DNA of 48,058 bases from Leptospiraceae bacterium (GTDB taxonomy: Bacteria; Spirochaetota; Leptospiria; Leptospirales; Leptospiraceae). The notes below the pieces were generated by a model. That model had not been told where the DNA came from and did not search any database. It saw only the letters and a program-made list of their open reading frames with translations. Position numbers and translations under genes: made by a program. Positions within the stretch are counted from its first letter, which is position 1, and each line of letters starts with the position of its first letter. Location: the NCBI GenBank assembly GCA_016711485.1, contig JADJSX010000021.1, positions 1 to 48,058 of the forward strand. Direction: 5' to 3'. Shown one piece after another: positions 39,698-46,942 of this stretch.

Positions 39698-40669
39698 ATG
39701 GCTCGTAACTCTGGATATACATTTTTAGATTTAGCGGAAGACGTATTAAAAAATGCAGACAAACCACTTTTAAGTAGTGAAATATGGGAAATAGGAAAAT
39801 CATCAGAATTTATTAAAAAATTAAAATTTGATGGGAAAACACCGCATGCTACTTTGGGAGCAAGACTATATATAGACGTAAGAGATAATCCGAATTCTAA
39901 AATAGTTAAAGTTACAGAAAGACCTGCAAGATTTTTTTTAAGAGAAAAAGTAAAGCAATTACCAAATGATTTAACTAAAATACTTGAAGAGGAAGTTTTA
40001 CCGGACAAGGAAAAAAAGAAGCTTTCATATACAGAGAGAGACTTACACCAATTAGTCTCATATTTTGCGTATACCAATGCTGGATTTAATAGAGGTAGAA
40101 CTGTTTATACCAAAACTATTTTTCATGAAAAGTCTAGGAAAGATGGTTTAAATGAATGGATTCATCCCGATATTGTTGGATTTTATTTGCCCATAAATGA
40201 ATGGCACGAAACAATATTTGAGTTTAGCAAAATTACAGAGAATAATGCACTAAAATTATTCTCTTTTGAAGTGAAAAAATATATAGATAAAAGTAACTAT
40301 AGAGAATCTTTTTTCCAAGCTGTATCAAACTCCTCATGGAGTAATGAAGGATATTTAATTTCTGCCAATATAAAGAAAGATGAGGAATTGTATTCTGAAT
40401 TAGAAAGACTATCGATGTCTTACGGAATAGGTATAATTGAATTAGACCTAGAAGATATAGATTCTTCAAAAGTGATTTTCCAAGCCAAGTATAAAAATAA
40501 TTTAGACTGGGAAACAATGAATAAATTGTGCGAGTTGAATAAAGATTTTAATAGATTTATACAAGATGTGAAAATAGATTTTGAATCAAAAAGAATCCAT
40601 GAAGCAGAATATGATTCGATTCCGAAAGACATTGAAGATGTAATTGAAAAATTATTAGTTAAAAAGTAA
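39698..40669 (+). CDS. HARE-HTH domain protein, HrgA-like
   Basis: A 323-residue protein. The first 75 residues are a HARE-HTH winged-helix domain (FLDLAEDVLKNADKPLLSSE, then LGARLYIDVRDNPNSKIVKV, ARFFLRE). The rest (about 100-300, with QLVSYFAYTNAGFNRGRTVY and ALKLFSFEVKKYI) resembles the HrgA/COG2958 family, reported from Helicobacter as a restriction-associated gene. A role in sensing or restricting modified DNA is plausible but not shown by catalytic motifs. It has its own cassette with ends GTTAGGCGAAAATTTTTACG and CGTAAAAATCTTCGCCTAAC. AAGGGAAG lies about 13-20 bases before ATG 39698. Confidence 0.75.
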   Translation: MARNSGYTFLDLAEDVLKNADKPLLSSEIWEIGKSSEFIKKLKFDGKTPHATLGARLYIDVRDNPNSKIVKVTERPARFFLREKVKQLPNDLTKILEEEVLPDKEKKKLSYTERDLHQLVSYFAYTNAGFNRGRTVYTKTIFHEKSRKDGLNEWIHPDIVGFYLPINEWHETIFEFSKITENNALKLFSFEVKKYIDKSNYRESFFQAVSNSSWSNEGYLISANIKKDEELYSELERLSMSYGIGIIELDLEDIDSSKVIFQAKYKNNLDWETMNKLCELNKDFNRFIQDVKIDFESKRIHEAEYDSIPKDIEDVIEKLLVKK

Positions 40670-40698
40670 AATGAATAGATATACGCGTAAAAATCTTC

Positions 40699-40995
40699 GC
40701 CTAACTGCGAGTATCCACTGCGGTAACGGACTATATCGGATGCTGTCCGTCACCTTGCTCCAAGCCGGCATAGTTGTATTAGCCAAACTTTGTAATATTT
40801 TTGTTGAACTTACGCAAGTCCAGTGCCTTCGTTCCGGTCACAAAACTTGCAAGAGAATAATGCAAGTTTTGCGCCCTACACTCAGTCACGGGACTTGCTA
40901 GTAATAGTTCGGCTTGGAGACATGACTTTGAAACTCAAAAGGTGCTACCGCACTTTCGAGTTTCAAAGTCACGTCGGATACTCTTAACGTTATGC
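40699..40995 (+). repeat. Long attC-like site 26
   Basis: R'' GCCTAAC, R' GTTATGC. Arm 1 GGTAACGGAC/GTCCGTCACC, arm 3 alpha type. Confidence 0.88.
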
Positions 40996-41714
40996 GCAAT
41001 GCCTCGCTATATTTCATTTAGTTAATCCAACAGATTGTAGAAGAATGGAAAAAGATTGTTTTTTATGGCTGGATTCGAAAAATAATGTGAAACGCAGGAT
41101 TTACGATTGTTTTAAATAAAATTGAAAGGAGTTCTGATTTTGGACTTTTCTTATGAGAAATACAGATTAGAAATTTGAAAGACGTAGTAATTACTTTTAA
41201 GATGACGGAAATAGATTTTGCAATATTGAAAAGGATTAGCTTTTAAATATAAGCTGGATAATAAGAATTATCCGAGACTCTTTTGGTATTTTAAGAACTG
41301 CTTTGTATCTTTAAGTTTAAAAATTAAATAAAAATATAAGAATAAAAATATTAAATATAAGCTGGATAATAAGAATTATCCGAAACTTTATTGATATTTT
41401 AAGAATTACTAATAGAATCAAACAAGTTGCACTTTTGGTTTAAGTATGACTAAATAGAATTCTTCAATTGACTTTCTATTTTTAAGTTTGCCCGCATAGA
41501 ATTATGAAACATTTTTTGATTCTAAGCCTTCCTATTTATTTGTAGAAAGAAATTTTCAAGAATCGCATTAACTTAAAGTTTTTTAGTTGAAGTTTTTTAT
41601 CATAGGTAAACATATAGTAAACGCGTGGAAGGAAATTACTTGCTAGATTTTATCGAGTTACGAGTTTAGTTCTTGTCAGATTTTATCGGAGTCGTACGAG
41701 GCAAAGCGCATAAC
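40989..41714 (+). repeat. ORF-less repeated cassette, copy 12
   Basis: Full-length copy with two hairpin units and matched ends. It is the last ORF-less copy in the window. No gene seen. Confidence 0.85.
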
Positions 41715-41978
41715 TGCGAGTATCCACTGCGGTAACGGACTATATCGGAAGCTGTCCGTCACCTTGCTCCAAGCCGGCTTAATTTGTTGAACTTACGCAA
41801 GTCCAGTGCCTTCGTTCCGGTCACAAAACTTGCAAGAGAATAATGCAAGTTTTGCGCCCTACACTCAGTCACGGGACTTGCTAGTAGTTGGTCGGCTTGG
41901 AGACATGACTTTGAAACTCAAAAGGTGCTACCGCACTTTCGAGTTTCAAAGTCACGTCGGATACTCTTAACGTTAGTT
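41708..41978 (+). repeat. Long attC-like site 27 (linker deletion)
   Basis: R'' GCATAAC, R' GTTAGTT. It lacks about 27 nt of the unpaired linker between GCCGGC and the middle of arm 2 (reads CCGGCTTAATTTGTTGAAC), while all helices are intact. Arm 1 GGTAACGGAC type, arm 3 alpha type. Confidence 0.88.
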
Positions 41979-42066
41979 GCCATTTTAGACTTGACCATAT
42001 TTTTCTAGGGACTAATGCTCGGACTTTTCCGGCGTTGGTTTCTCGACGTCCGTGTCTCGAAAGACT
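41979..42066 (+). other. 5' structured arm of the long terminal cassette
   Basis: Relative of the leaders at 20202 and 29153 (TTGACCAT, GACTAATGC at 42010-42018, a CGACGTCCGTGTCTCGAAAGAC hairpin region). GACTAATGC is perfectly complementary to GCATTAGTC at 46900-46908, nearly 4.9 kb away. Confidence 0.66.
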
Positions 42067-42246
42067 TAGTCGGTTTGAATTTTATATTTTATCAATGAAA
42101 GAATAGCGTAGAGAACAAAACTAATTCAAATATTTATTTTTATTAAAAAACCATTGAGGGATTAAAATAGAATTTTGGAGAGCGAGGAGAAGGAAGTGAG
42201 ATGCAAATTCCTAGAAAGAAAATAATCTTTACACGGATAACGGGTA
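42067..42246 (+). other. AT-rich leader, no gene seen
   Basis: AT-rich sequence with no convincing reading frame. It ends with GAGAAGGAAGTGAGATGCAAATTCCTAGAAAGAAAATAATC, and pieces of that segment recur near 43172 and 46050, marking joints between parts of this composite cassette. Confidence 0.4.
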
Positions 42247-42947
42247 ATGGAATTTAACGGAATGAAACTAATTCCATTAATCCTAATCCTATTCTACCTT
42301 TTAAACTGTAGCTCTAAACCAGAGAAAAAGGATTCACCAGACTCAATACCGGATAGACCTTCCAATACCGATGAAAAGAAAACGGGTGATACATCTACCA
42401 TACTTGGCAAAGTCTTTTCAGTAAGTGGAAAATCAGTAGAGTTGCAAATTTCTAGTAAAGATGTTAGCAAGGTGAGACTCTGTATATACTACAAGATGGA
42501 AAGCCAGTCGGTACATTGCAAGTAACCCAGACCTTCCATACAAAGGTGAAAGCAAAGGTAATAGACTCAACCGTCACCATAGCAAAGGGTATGAGTTTCG
42601 GTAGATGGATGGAAGGATCGAAAGTTGCTGAAGTGAAAGAAGCTAAACCCGCTAAGATTGAATCAGATCAAAGCTCCAACAATTTCAGTGAATCCCAAGG
42701 CGCAATGAATTGGAACGATGCCAAGGCGAAATGTGCAAGTCTTGGAATGAGACTACCGACAAGATCAGAATTAACATTGGCATATATTGCAAAGGAGACT
42801 GAATCTTGGGGAAAGATGGCTATACGTATTGGACTTCTGAGGAGTATTCGTATTCCGAGGATAGCGCATTCTTTCCAGTGTGGACTTTGGCAATGTCAGC
42901 TTCCCCACAGTAAGAGCAATGATAACCATGTGCGTTGTATTCGCTGA
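42247..42947 (+). pseudogene. Frameshifted lipoprotein with Lcl/DUF1566-like end
   Basis: The N-terminus MKLIPLILILFYLLNC is a lipoprotein signal (preferred start ATG 42262 within the frame opened at 42247). A first frame break near 42485 leads into LQVTQTFHTKVKAKVIDSTV and then a DUF1566/Lcl-like domain, MNWNDAKAKCASLGMRLPTR, matching the end of the lipoprotein at 10299. Two more breaks near 42815 and 42890 split the end; reading across gives GYTYWTSEEY, then HSKSNDNHVRCIR, the expected family C-terminus. So it is one leptospiral-type lipoprotein broken three times. Confidence 0.7.
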
Positions 42948-42972
42948 CCGTGCTTGGTCATTTGATTATTTC

Positions 42973-42997
42973 CTCACCAGTCTTCTTAGCTGGTGAG
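42973..42997 (+). terminator. Hairpin after the decayed lipoprotein gene
   Basis: CTCACCAG (42973-42980) pairs with CTGGTGAG (42990-42997) around a 9-nt loop, 25 bp after the stop. The following TCTTAG is only weakly T-rich, so termination is possible but not certain. Confidence 0.4.
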
Positions 42998-43093
42998 TCT
43001 TAGCCGCTAGTCTGTATAGTAGAGTGTCAAGGCTTCCGGTCTTAACCTAAAAACCAAATTTTAGGCTTAGGCAAGAAAAGCAATAAGGGCAAA

Positions 43094-43172
43094 TTTCCGG
43101 TGGTTCCCAATCGGAACCGCTAGGCAAGCTGTCACAGGAAAGGATTTAATCCTGGACTCAAACCACCGGAAA
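43094..43172 (+). other. Structured 79-nt element
   Basis: A perfect 12-bp stem, TTTCCGGTGGTT (43094-43105) with AACCACCGGAAA (43161-43172), encloses two smaller hairpins (TTCC-CAATC-GGAA and CAGGA...TCCTG). The GC content stands out from the surroundings. It could be the remains of another recombination-site type or a structured RNA. It matches no riboswitch I know. Confidence 0.45.
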
Positions 43173-43268
43173 GAAAATAATCTTTACACTAATAAGGAGG
43201 AAAGGAATTTAAGAGAATGTTACAGTAATAACTGTAACAATTAAAAGATTAAAGGAAGGAGAAATAAA

Positions 43269-43462
43269 ATGAAATGTCCTAGATGTGGTTTTGATGGTAA
43301 AGTTTATAAATGCAATGCTTGTGGAGATGTTCGCTGTGATTCAAATAGTTTTTAGCTAAACTCAGCTGCGTGCGCAAGTTCAAAGGTCCTACTGGAGGCA
43401 ACGGAGCACAGAATGGAGGTTCTTGCAAAGCCTGCGGAAAAGGAAAATACGTTAAAATTTAA
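43269..43462 (+). pseudogene. Small zinc-ribbon protein, frameshifted
   Basis: A strong AAGGAAGGAG site precedes ATG 43269. The product MKCPRCGFDGKVYKCNACGD has two CxxC pairs; the frame then breaks near 43350, and the shifted frame ends GGSCKACGKGKYVKI with a third CxxC. Intact, it would be a protein of about 64 residues with three zinc knuckle halves. Role unknown. Confidence 0.55.
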
Positions 43463-43571
43463 AATAGAATTGTATAATTAGTTCCTTGGTAGTTTTGTAA
43501 ATTCAAGACTCTTTTAAAATTATTTAGAAAGTATAGGGCTTTGATTTCTCTTAGCCCTTCCTTCAAAAATT

Positions 43572-43730
43572 TTATAAGTAGCGTTCAACCATTTCTTGAA
43601 CTTTACTTTTTGTTACTCTTGGATAACTAAGTTTAGCCTCATTATAGATTATCCTTACAACTTCTTCTCTGTTAAAATCTCTTTCATATTTTTTGAACTC
43701 ATAAATAAGTTCTCTGATTAATCGTCTCAT
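43572..43730 (-). CDS. Small protein, 52 residues
   Basis: A minus-strand gene encoding MRRLIRELIYEFKKYERDFN... ending KSKVQEMVERYL. AGAAGGTGAATAGAA precedes the ATG, a good ribosome-binding site, and a nearly identical leader (CTAGAAGAGGGAA) precedes the other minus-strand small gene at 44028-44216. The protein is basic and helical. I do not recognise it. Opposite orientation to the cassette genes suggests origin outside the cassette system. Confidence 0.55.
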   Translation of the reverse strand: MRRLIRELIYEFKKYERDFNREEVVRIIYNEAKLSYPRVTKSKVQEMVERYL

Positions 43731-43789
43731 TTCTATTCACCTTCTAGTAAATTTCCTAAATCGCTTCAGGGATTAGTTTATTAGCAGAA

Positions 43790-44020
43790 GTTGGAAAACT
43801 TTTCCGTTCGTTCCTTCTTCTCCGAAAGTATGTTAAGAACATTTGCTTTTCGGAATAATTCGAGACTTGAGATAAAATTTATCTGCATGGAAACTTTAGG
43901 TAAAAAGTATAATGTAGACTTAATTATACTTTTGTCGTCATGCCCGAACACGGAACAGAAAAATCCCTACTTTCTTCCTGGACTCGGAAAGATCCTTTCC
44001 CATTTCAGGGAAAGGTATTC
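43790..44020 (+). repeat. Direct repeat R1 with terminator-like hairpin
   Basis: Shares with 45660-45930 the series CGAAAGTA-GTTAAGAA, CATTTGCTTT, (AATT)GAGAC and a final hairpin. Here the hairpin is CCTTTCCC (43994-44001) with GGGAAAGG (44008-44015) followed by TATTCTT, a probable terminator. The two copies flank the Rep-like gene region. Confidence 0.55.
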
Positions 44021-44027
44021 TTAGCTA

Positions 44028-44216
44028 TTACTGTTTGTGTGAATCAAAAGGTTTACTATTTCTTTTATAGAAATCAATGATTCTCTTTGTTTTATCATTA
44101 CATTTTGGGTGGTAGTAAATTTCATTTAACTTTCTAATGTCTCTTCTAATCTTTCTAATTTGATTCCATGAATAATTGTGTTTTACAATTGTTATAAATT
44201 TTTCCATTTTTTGCAT
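44028..44216 (-). CDS. Small basic protein, 62 residues
   Basis: Minus-strand gene: MQKMEKFITIVKHNYSWNQI... ending SKPFDSHKQ, rich in Lys/Arg and probably helical. The leader CTAGAAGAGGGAA resembles that of the gene at 43572-43730. The second Met (MEKF) is at better spacing from the GAGGG and may be the true start. Function unknown. Confidence 0.5.
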   Translation of the reverse strand: MQKMEKFITIVKHNYSWNQIRKIRRDIRKLNEIYYHPKCNDKTKRIIDFYKRNSKPFDSHKQ

Positions 44217-44408
44217 TTCCCTCTTCTAGTTATATTAGTAAAATGCGTTTAGTAAAATCTGGATTTTTGAGCCAAAACTTGGATAACTAAACGACACTTT
44301 AAATATAAATATAATCAGGTTTTTCTCGTTTTTTCTTTCTGGAGATGAAATCCGAACCATCTACTCTAACTCTTTGCATTGTGCTTGCAGAAATGCCGTT
44401 AAAAGTTT

Positions 44409-44500
44409 GCTGCAATGCGCGCCATATATGCTGTAATTATGCGTTTATAAGCGACTGTAATGCGTTCTAAGAGCGAATAATATGCGACTTGAATAATGCA
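44409..44500 (+). repeat. Iteron-like imperfect direct repeats
   Basis: Three or four imperfect units of about 22-24 bp: CTGCAATGCGCGCCATATATG, CTGTAATTATGCGTTTATAAGCGA, CTGTAATGCGTTCTAAGAGCGA, then AATATGCGACTTGAATAATGC. They lie just upstream of the Rep-like gene, as plasmid iterons do next to a replication initiator. Regular helical spacing supports protein binding. This is a reading from pattern only. Confidence 0.45.
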
Positions 44501-44578
44501 GGACACACATCTTTGTATCGCTTATAGGAAAGTTTCTTTTTAAGTATATGATAGAAACTTCTAAAAGGACAAAGTATT

Positions 44579-45292
44579 ATGATGAAAAAAAAGAAGAAGA
44601 TTAGTAAAAGCAGAAGAAAAGAGATAATAGAACAGCTTAATATCTCTTTTAAAAAAATAGATTTCAATAAGTTGTTCAATAGACAAGCGGATTCAGTTAG
44701 AGAAGTATATTGTTATTCTTTATCGGTTGCGAAGAAGTCAGAAAAAATTCAGATTAATTTATCCGTAAGAGAAATTTCTGAAAATACAGGAATAAGCATC
44801 ACGACAGTTTCTAGGAGTTTAGGTGCGTTGCAAAAAAGAAATTTTTTAGAATGTATTGAGAAGAGCTGGAAATTTGAGTCCGCAAAGTTTAAGTTAATTG
44901 GAAAAATAAAAAAGGATTACTTATTAGATTATTCTCAAGAATTTCCAAGCTATGCTTTGATCTCATATTTAGGAAGGAATGGAGCTATAGTTTATTCTGA
45001 ATTAAAGAAAGTAGGTAAACAGAATACACATGATTTAATGAAAGAATGTGAATACCAAATGTCTACAAAAACTTTTTATAGACAATTAAAAAAATTAGAA
45101 TCTGAAGAAATTTTATCAATTAACAATAATGACATCACGCTATTAAAGGATGTAGATACAATAGCAGATGAAAATATGGAAAAAAAATGTAAAGATTTAA
45201 AAATTAGGTATAAGAGAGAGAGAGAATTTTTTAGATTTCCAAAAATAAGAAAAATGGAAAAATACCTTTTAGAAGGACAAAGTGATACATAA
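44579..45292 (+). CDS. Two-winged-helix DNA-binding protein, possible replication initiator or regulator
   Basis: A 237-residue basic protein with an apparent winged-helix around residues 60-110 (LSVREISENTGISITTVSRSL, a good helix-turn-helix) and a second one around 130-190 (NGAIVYSELKKVGKQ... STKTFYRQLKKLESEEIL). Two successive winged helices and a length near 230 residues fit the WH1-WH2 layout of iteron-type plasmid initiators (Rep_3-like), and iteron-like repeats sit 80 bp upstream. A transcription regulator is the alternative. AAAAGGAC precedes ATG 44579 by a normal spacing. It lies inside an unusually long cassette. Confidence 0.5.
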   Translation: MMKKKKKISKSRRKEIIEQLNISFKKIDFNKLFNRQADSVREVYCYSLSVAKKSEKIQINLSVREISENTGISITTVSRSLGALQKRNFLECIEKSWKFESAKFKLIGKIKKDYLLDYSQEFPSYALISYLGRNGAIVYSELKKVGKQNTHDLMKECEYQMSTKTFYRQLKKLESEEILSINNNDITLLKDVDTIADENMEKKCKDLKIRYKREREFFRFPKIRKMEKYLLEGQSDT

Positions 45293-45374
45293 CAATAGTA
45301 GTTATTTATATTCCTCAGAAAATTAGAAAGAATATGGAAAATTCTAATTCCGAGGATTATATTTTAGAGCAATC

Positions 45375-45405
45375 TAAGAAGATATATTGAGATTATCTCT
45401 TCTTA
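45375..45405. terminator. Possible bidirectional terminator
   Basis: TAAGAAGA (45375-45382) pairs with TCTTCTTA (45398-45405) around a loop of 15 nt. It lies between the convergent genes ending at 45292 (+) and 45403 (-), the place expected for a shared terminator. No long T-run follows. Confidence 0.35.
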
Positions 45406-45578
45406 AATAAAAGCCTGTTGGCAAAGACTCCACTTTGAATAATTCGCATTCTGCAATTTCATTCTATTTTGCATATAGTCAGCAATTAAATATGCATCAT
45501 TCATTACATCCTCATCAGTGTGAGTCATTTTACCAAAACCATTTTGTTTACGTAAATATTTTATTAATTTTTATTCAT
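45403..45578 (-). pseudogene. Small protein with one-base deletion
   Basis: Minus-strand ATG 45578 follows AGAGGTAAAG. Adding one A to a five-A run gives one open frame of about 58 residues: MNKKLIKYLRKQNGFGKMTH, then TDEDVMNDAYLIADYMQNRM, ending LCQQAFI. As written, it stops after five codons. The convincing frame after correction makes this a good example of a homopolymer indel. Function unknown. Confidence 0.45.
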
Positions 45579-45659
45579 CGTTTCTTTACCTCTAAAGTTA
45601 ATATAAATTTTCCCAAAAACTCTTTGGTGAGTAATTAGTACGTTCTAAACCTTAAAATT

Positions 45660-45930
45660 TTGGTTTTGAGCTTCCACGAAAGTAGGTTAAGAATCATTTG
45701 CTTTCTGGGAGAATTTGAGACGTTCTGCTTTTTAAATATAATGCCTTAAATCTGAATTTTTAGCTTTTCGAAATGAACAACACTATTAATGTAAATAAAG
45801 ATTACTCGTTGAACCTAATCACGATATATGGATGTAAAAGACTAACCCTATGTATGTATCACTTTGTCCTTCTAGAAACCATTTTTTCGGGTAGATCCTT
45901 TCCCCCGAAATGGGAAAGGTTTTTCATAAC
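45660..45930 (+). repeat. Direct repeat R2 with terminator hairpin
   Basis: Second copy of the element at 43790-44020. It ends in CCTTTCCC (45897-45904) pairing with GGGAAAGG (45912-45919), directly followed by TTTTT, a good intrinsic terminator on the + strand. A 62-codon reading frame over it is not supported by a ribosome-binding site. Confidence 0.6.
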
Positions 45931-46103
45931 TGTTTATTTTAGAAAAATTTACCCCTTTTAGTTCAAAACATCTTTCATAAGAGAAACGGAATGCATTTTT
46001 GCTTTAAGCTTCTAATTTGCGGGATAGGATGGGAGATAATTATGGAGAAGTTGGATGCAAATTACTAGAAAGAAAATTGTATAAATCTAAACCAAATTCT
46101 TTC

Positions 46104-46740
46104 AATAAAAAACGGTGTTAAGCCGTAATGAAGTTGGGAAGGAAACCCAAAACAAACTAAGAAAATATTAGAGGAAAAAACCCTTTACGCAAAACACAAA
46201 AGTAGATGATACATTCCTACCATTAATAGTGGAAGTAATTTTCACAGATACCTACTAAAGTGGAATAATGATAATTTTATAAGCTATGGTTCTTGGTTGG
46301 CTGCTCCACGCGATAAAAGTATATTCGAGTCAAAAAAAGAAAACCTCGTTCGTCAGACGAGCGATACGTTAATAGCTACAATTATTTTGGAAGGATTTAT
46401 AATGAGAAATAATACTCACATTCTGCTTAGTGATAATGATGGCTACTCCTTGAAATATATTCTTGCTTTGCTTAATTTAGTTTATTTGATTTTATTTATT
46501 GGACGATTAATCCGAGCGAGGGGAAGCATTGGCTGAAGTGAAGGCTATGCATTTAGATCAACTAACAATAAAACAAATCTCAAATCAGACCCACAACCTT
46601 TCATCGACTTGGTAGACAAAGTGTTATTAGCCAAACAAGAAGGAAAAGAAAGCAAAGATTTAGAAAGTGAAATAGATACCCTTGTGTATAAGCTCTATGG
46701 GATAACCGAGATGGAAAGAAAAATCATAGATGAAAAATGA
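46104..46740 (+). pseudogene. C-terminal remnant of a type IIG (TaqI-C-like) restriction-methylation enzyme
   Basis: Reading across frame breaks gives NGVKP, ILEEKPF, VDDTFLPLI, GSNFHRYLLKWNNDNFISYG, SWLAAPRDKSIFESKKENLV, LLSDNDGYSLKYILALLN, RGEALAEVKAMHLDQL and LVYKLYGITEMERKIIDEK. This is the characteristic target-recognition and C-terminal region of Eco57I/TaqI-like bifunctional restriction-modification enzymes. The methylase and nuclease parts are absent. At least four frame breaks occur. It is clearly a relic, not listed by any intact frame. Confidence 0.7.
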
Positions 46741-46756
46741 AAAATAAATATTATAC

Positions 46757-46770
46757 GCCTAACGTTGGTT
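46757..46770 (+). other. Possible attC scar (R'' core joined to R' core)
   Basis: GCCTAAC is followed at once by GTTGGTT. A long site normally reads RYYYAAC ... CTTAAC-GTTRRRY; deletion between the two AAC triplets would leave precisely this. It lies 17 bp after the type IIG relic. Chance occurrence cannot be excluded. Confidence 0.35.
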
Positions 46771-46852
46771 TTTGGAAATTGCTAATGAATAGTATTTGAC
46801 AAGCAACTTCGCAAATCCAAAATATTTGAAAAGAATTGGTATTGGGTAACGG

Positions 46853-46942
46853 AGTAAGTATTACACTCGACATCGTGTCGAGGCTGGTTCTAGTAGAAGG
46901 CATTAGTCAGACTTTTTTAGAATTACACTAGTCTAAAACAGC
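46853..46942 (+). other. 3' structured arm of the long terminal cassette
   Basis: GGAGTAAGTATTACA, hairpin CTCGAC-ATCGT-GTCGAG (46866-46882), GGCTGGTTCTAG, GCATTAGTC (46900-46908, pairing with 42010-42018) and GTCTAAAACAGC before the core. Together with 41979-42066 it shows that the whole 5-kb segment was treated as one cassette. Confidence 0.66.

Noticed and set aside
43791..44024. 77-codon plus-strand frame over direct repeat R1
   Set aside because: No ribosome-binding site, and the frame is not kept in repeat R2. The sequence is better explained as a repeat ending in a terminator hairpin.
45435..45638. 67-codon plus-strand frame
   Set aside because: The opposite strand holds a better candidate gene (45403-45578) with a ribosome-binding site and a protein-like sequence after a one-base correction.
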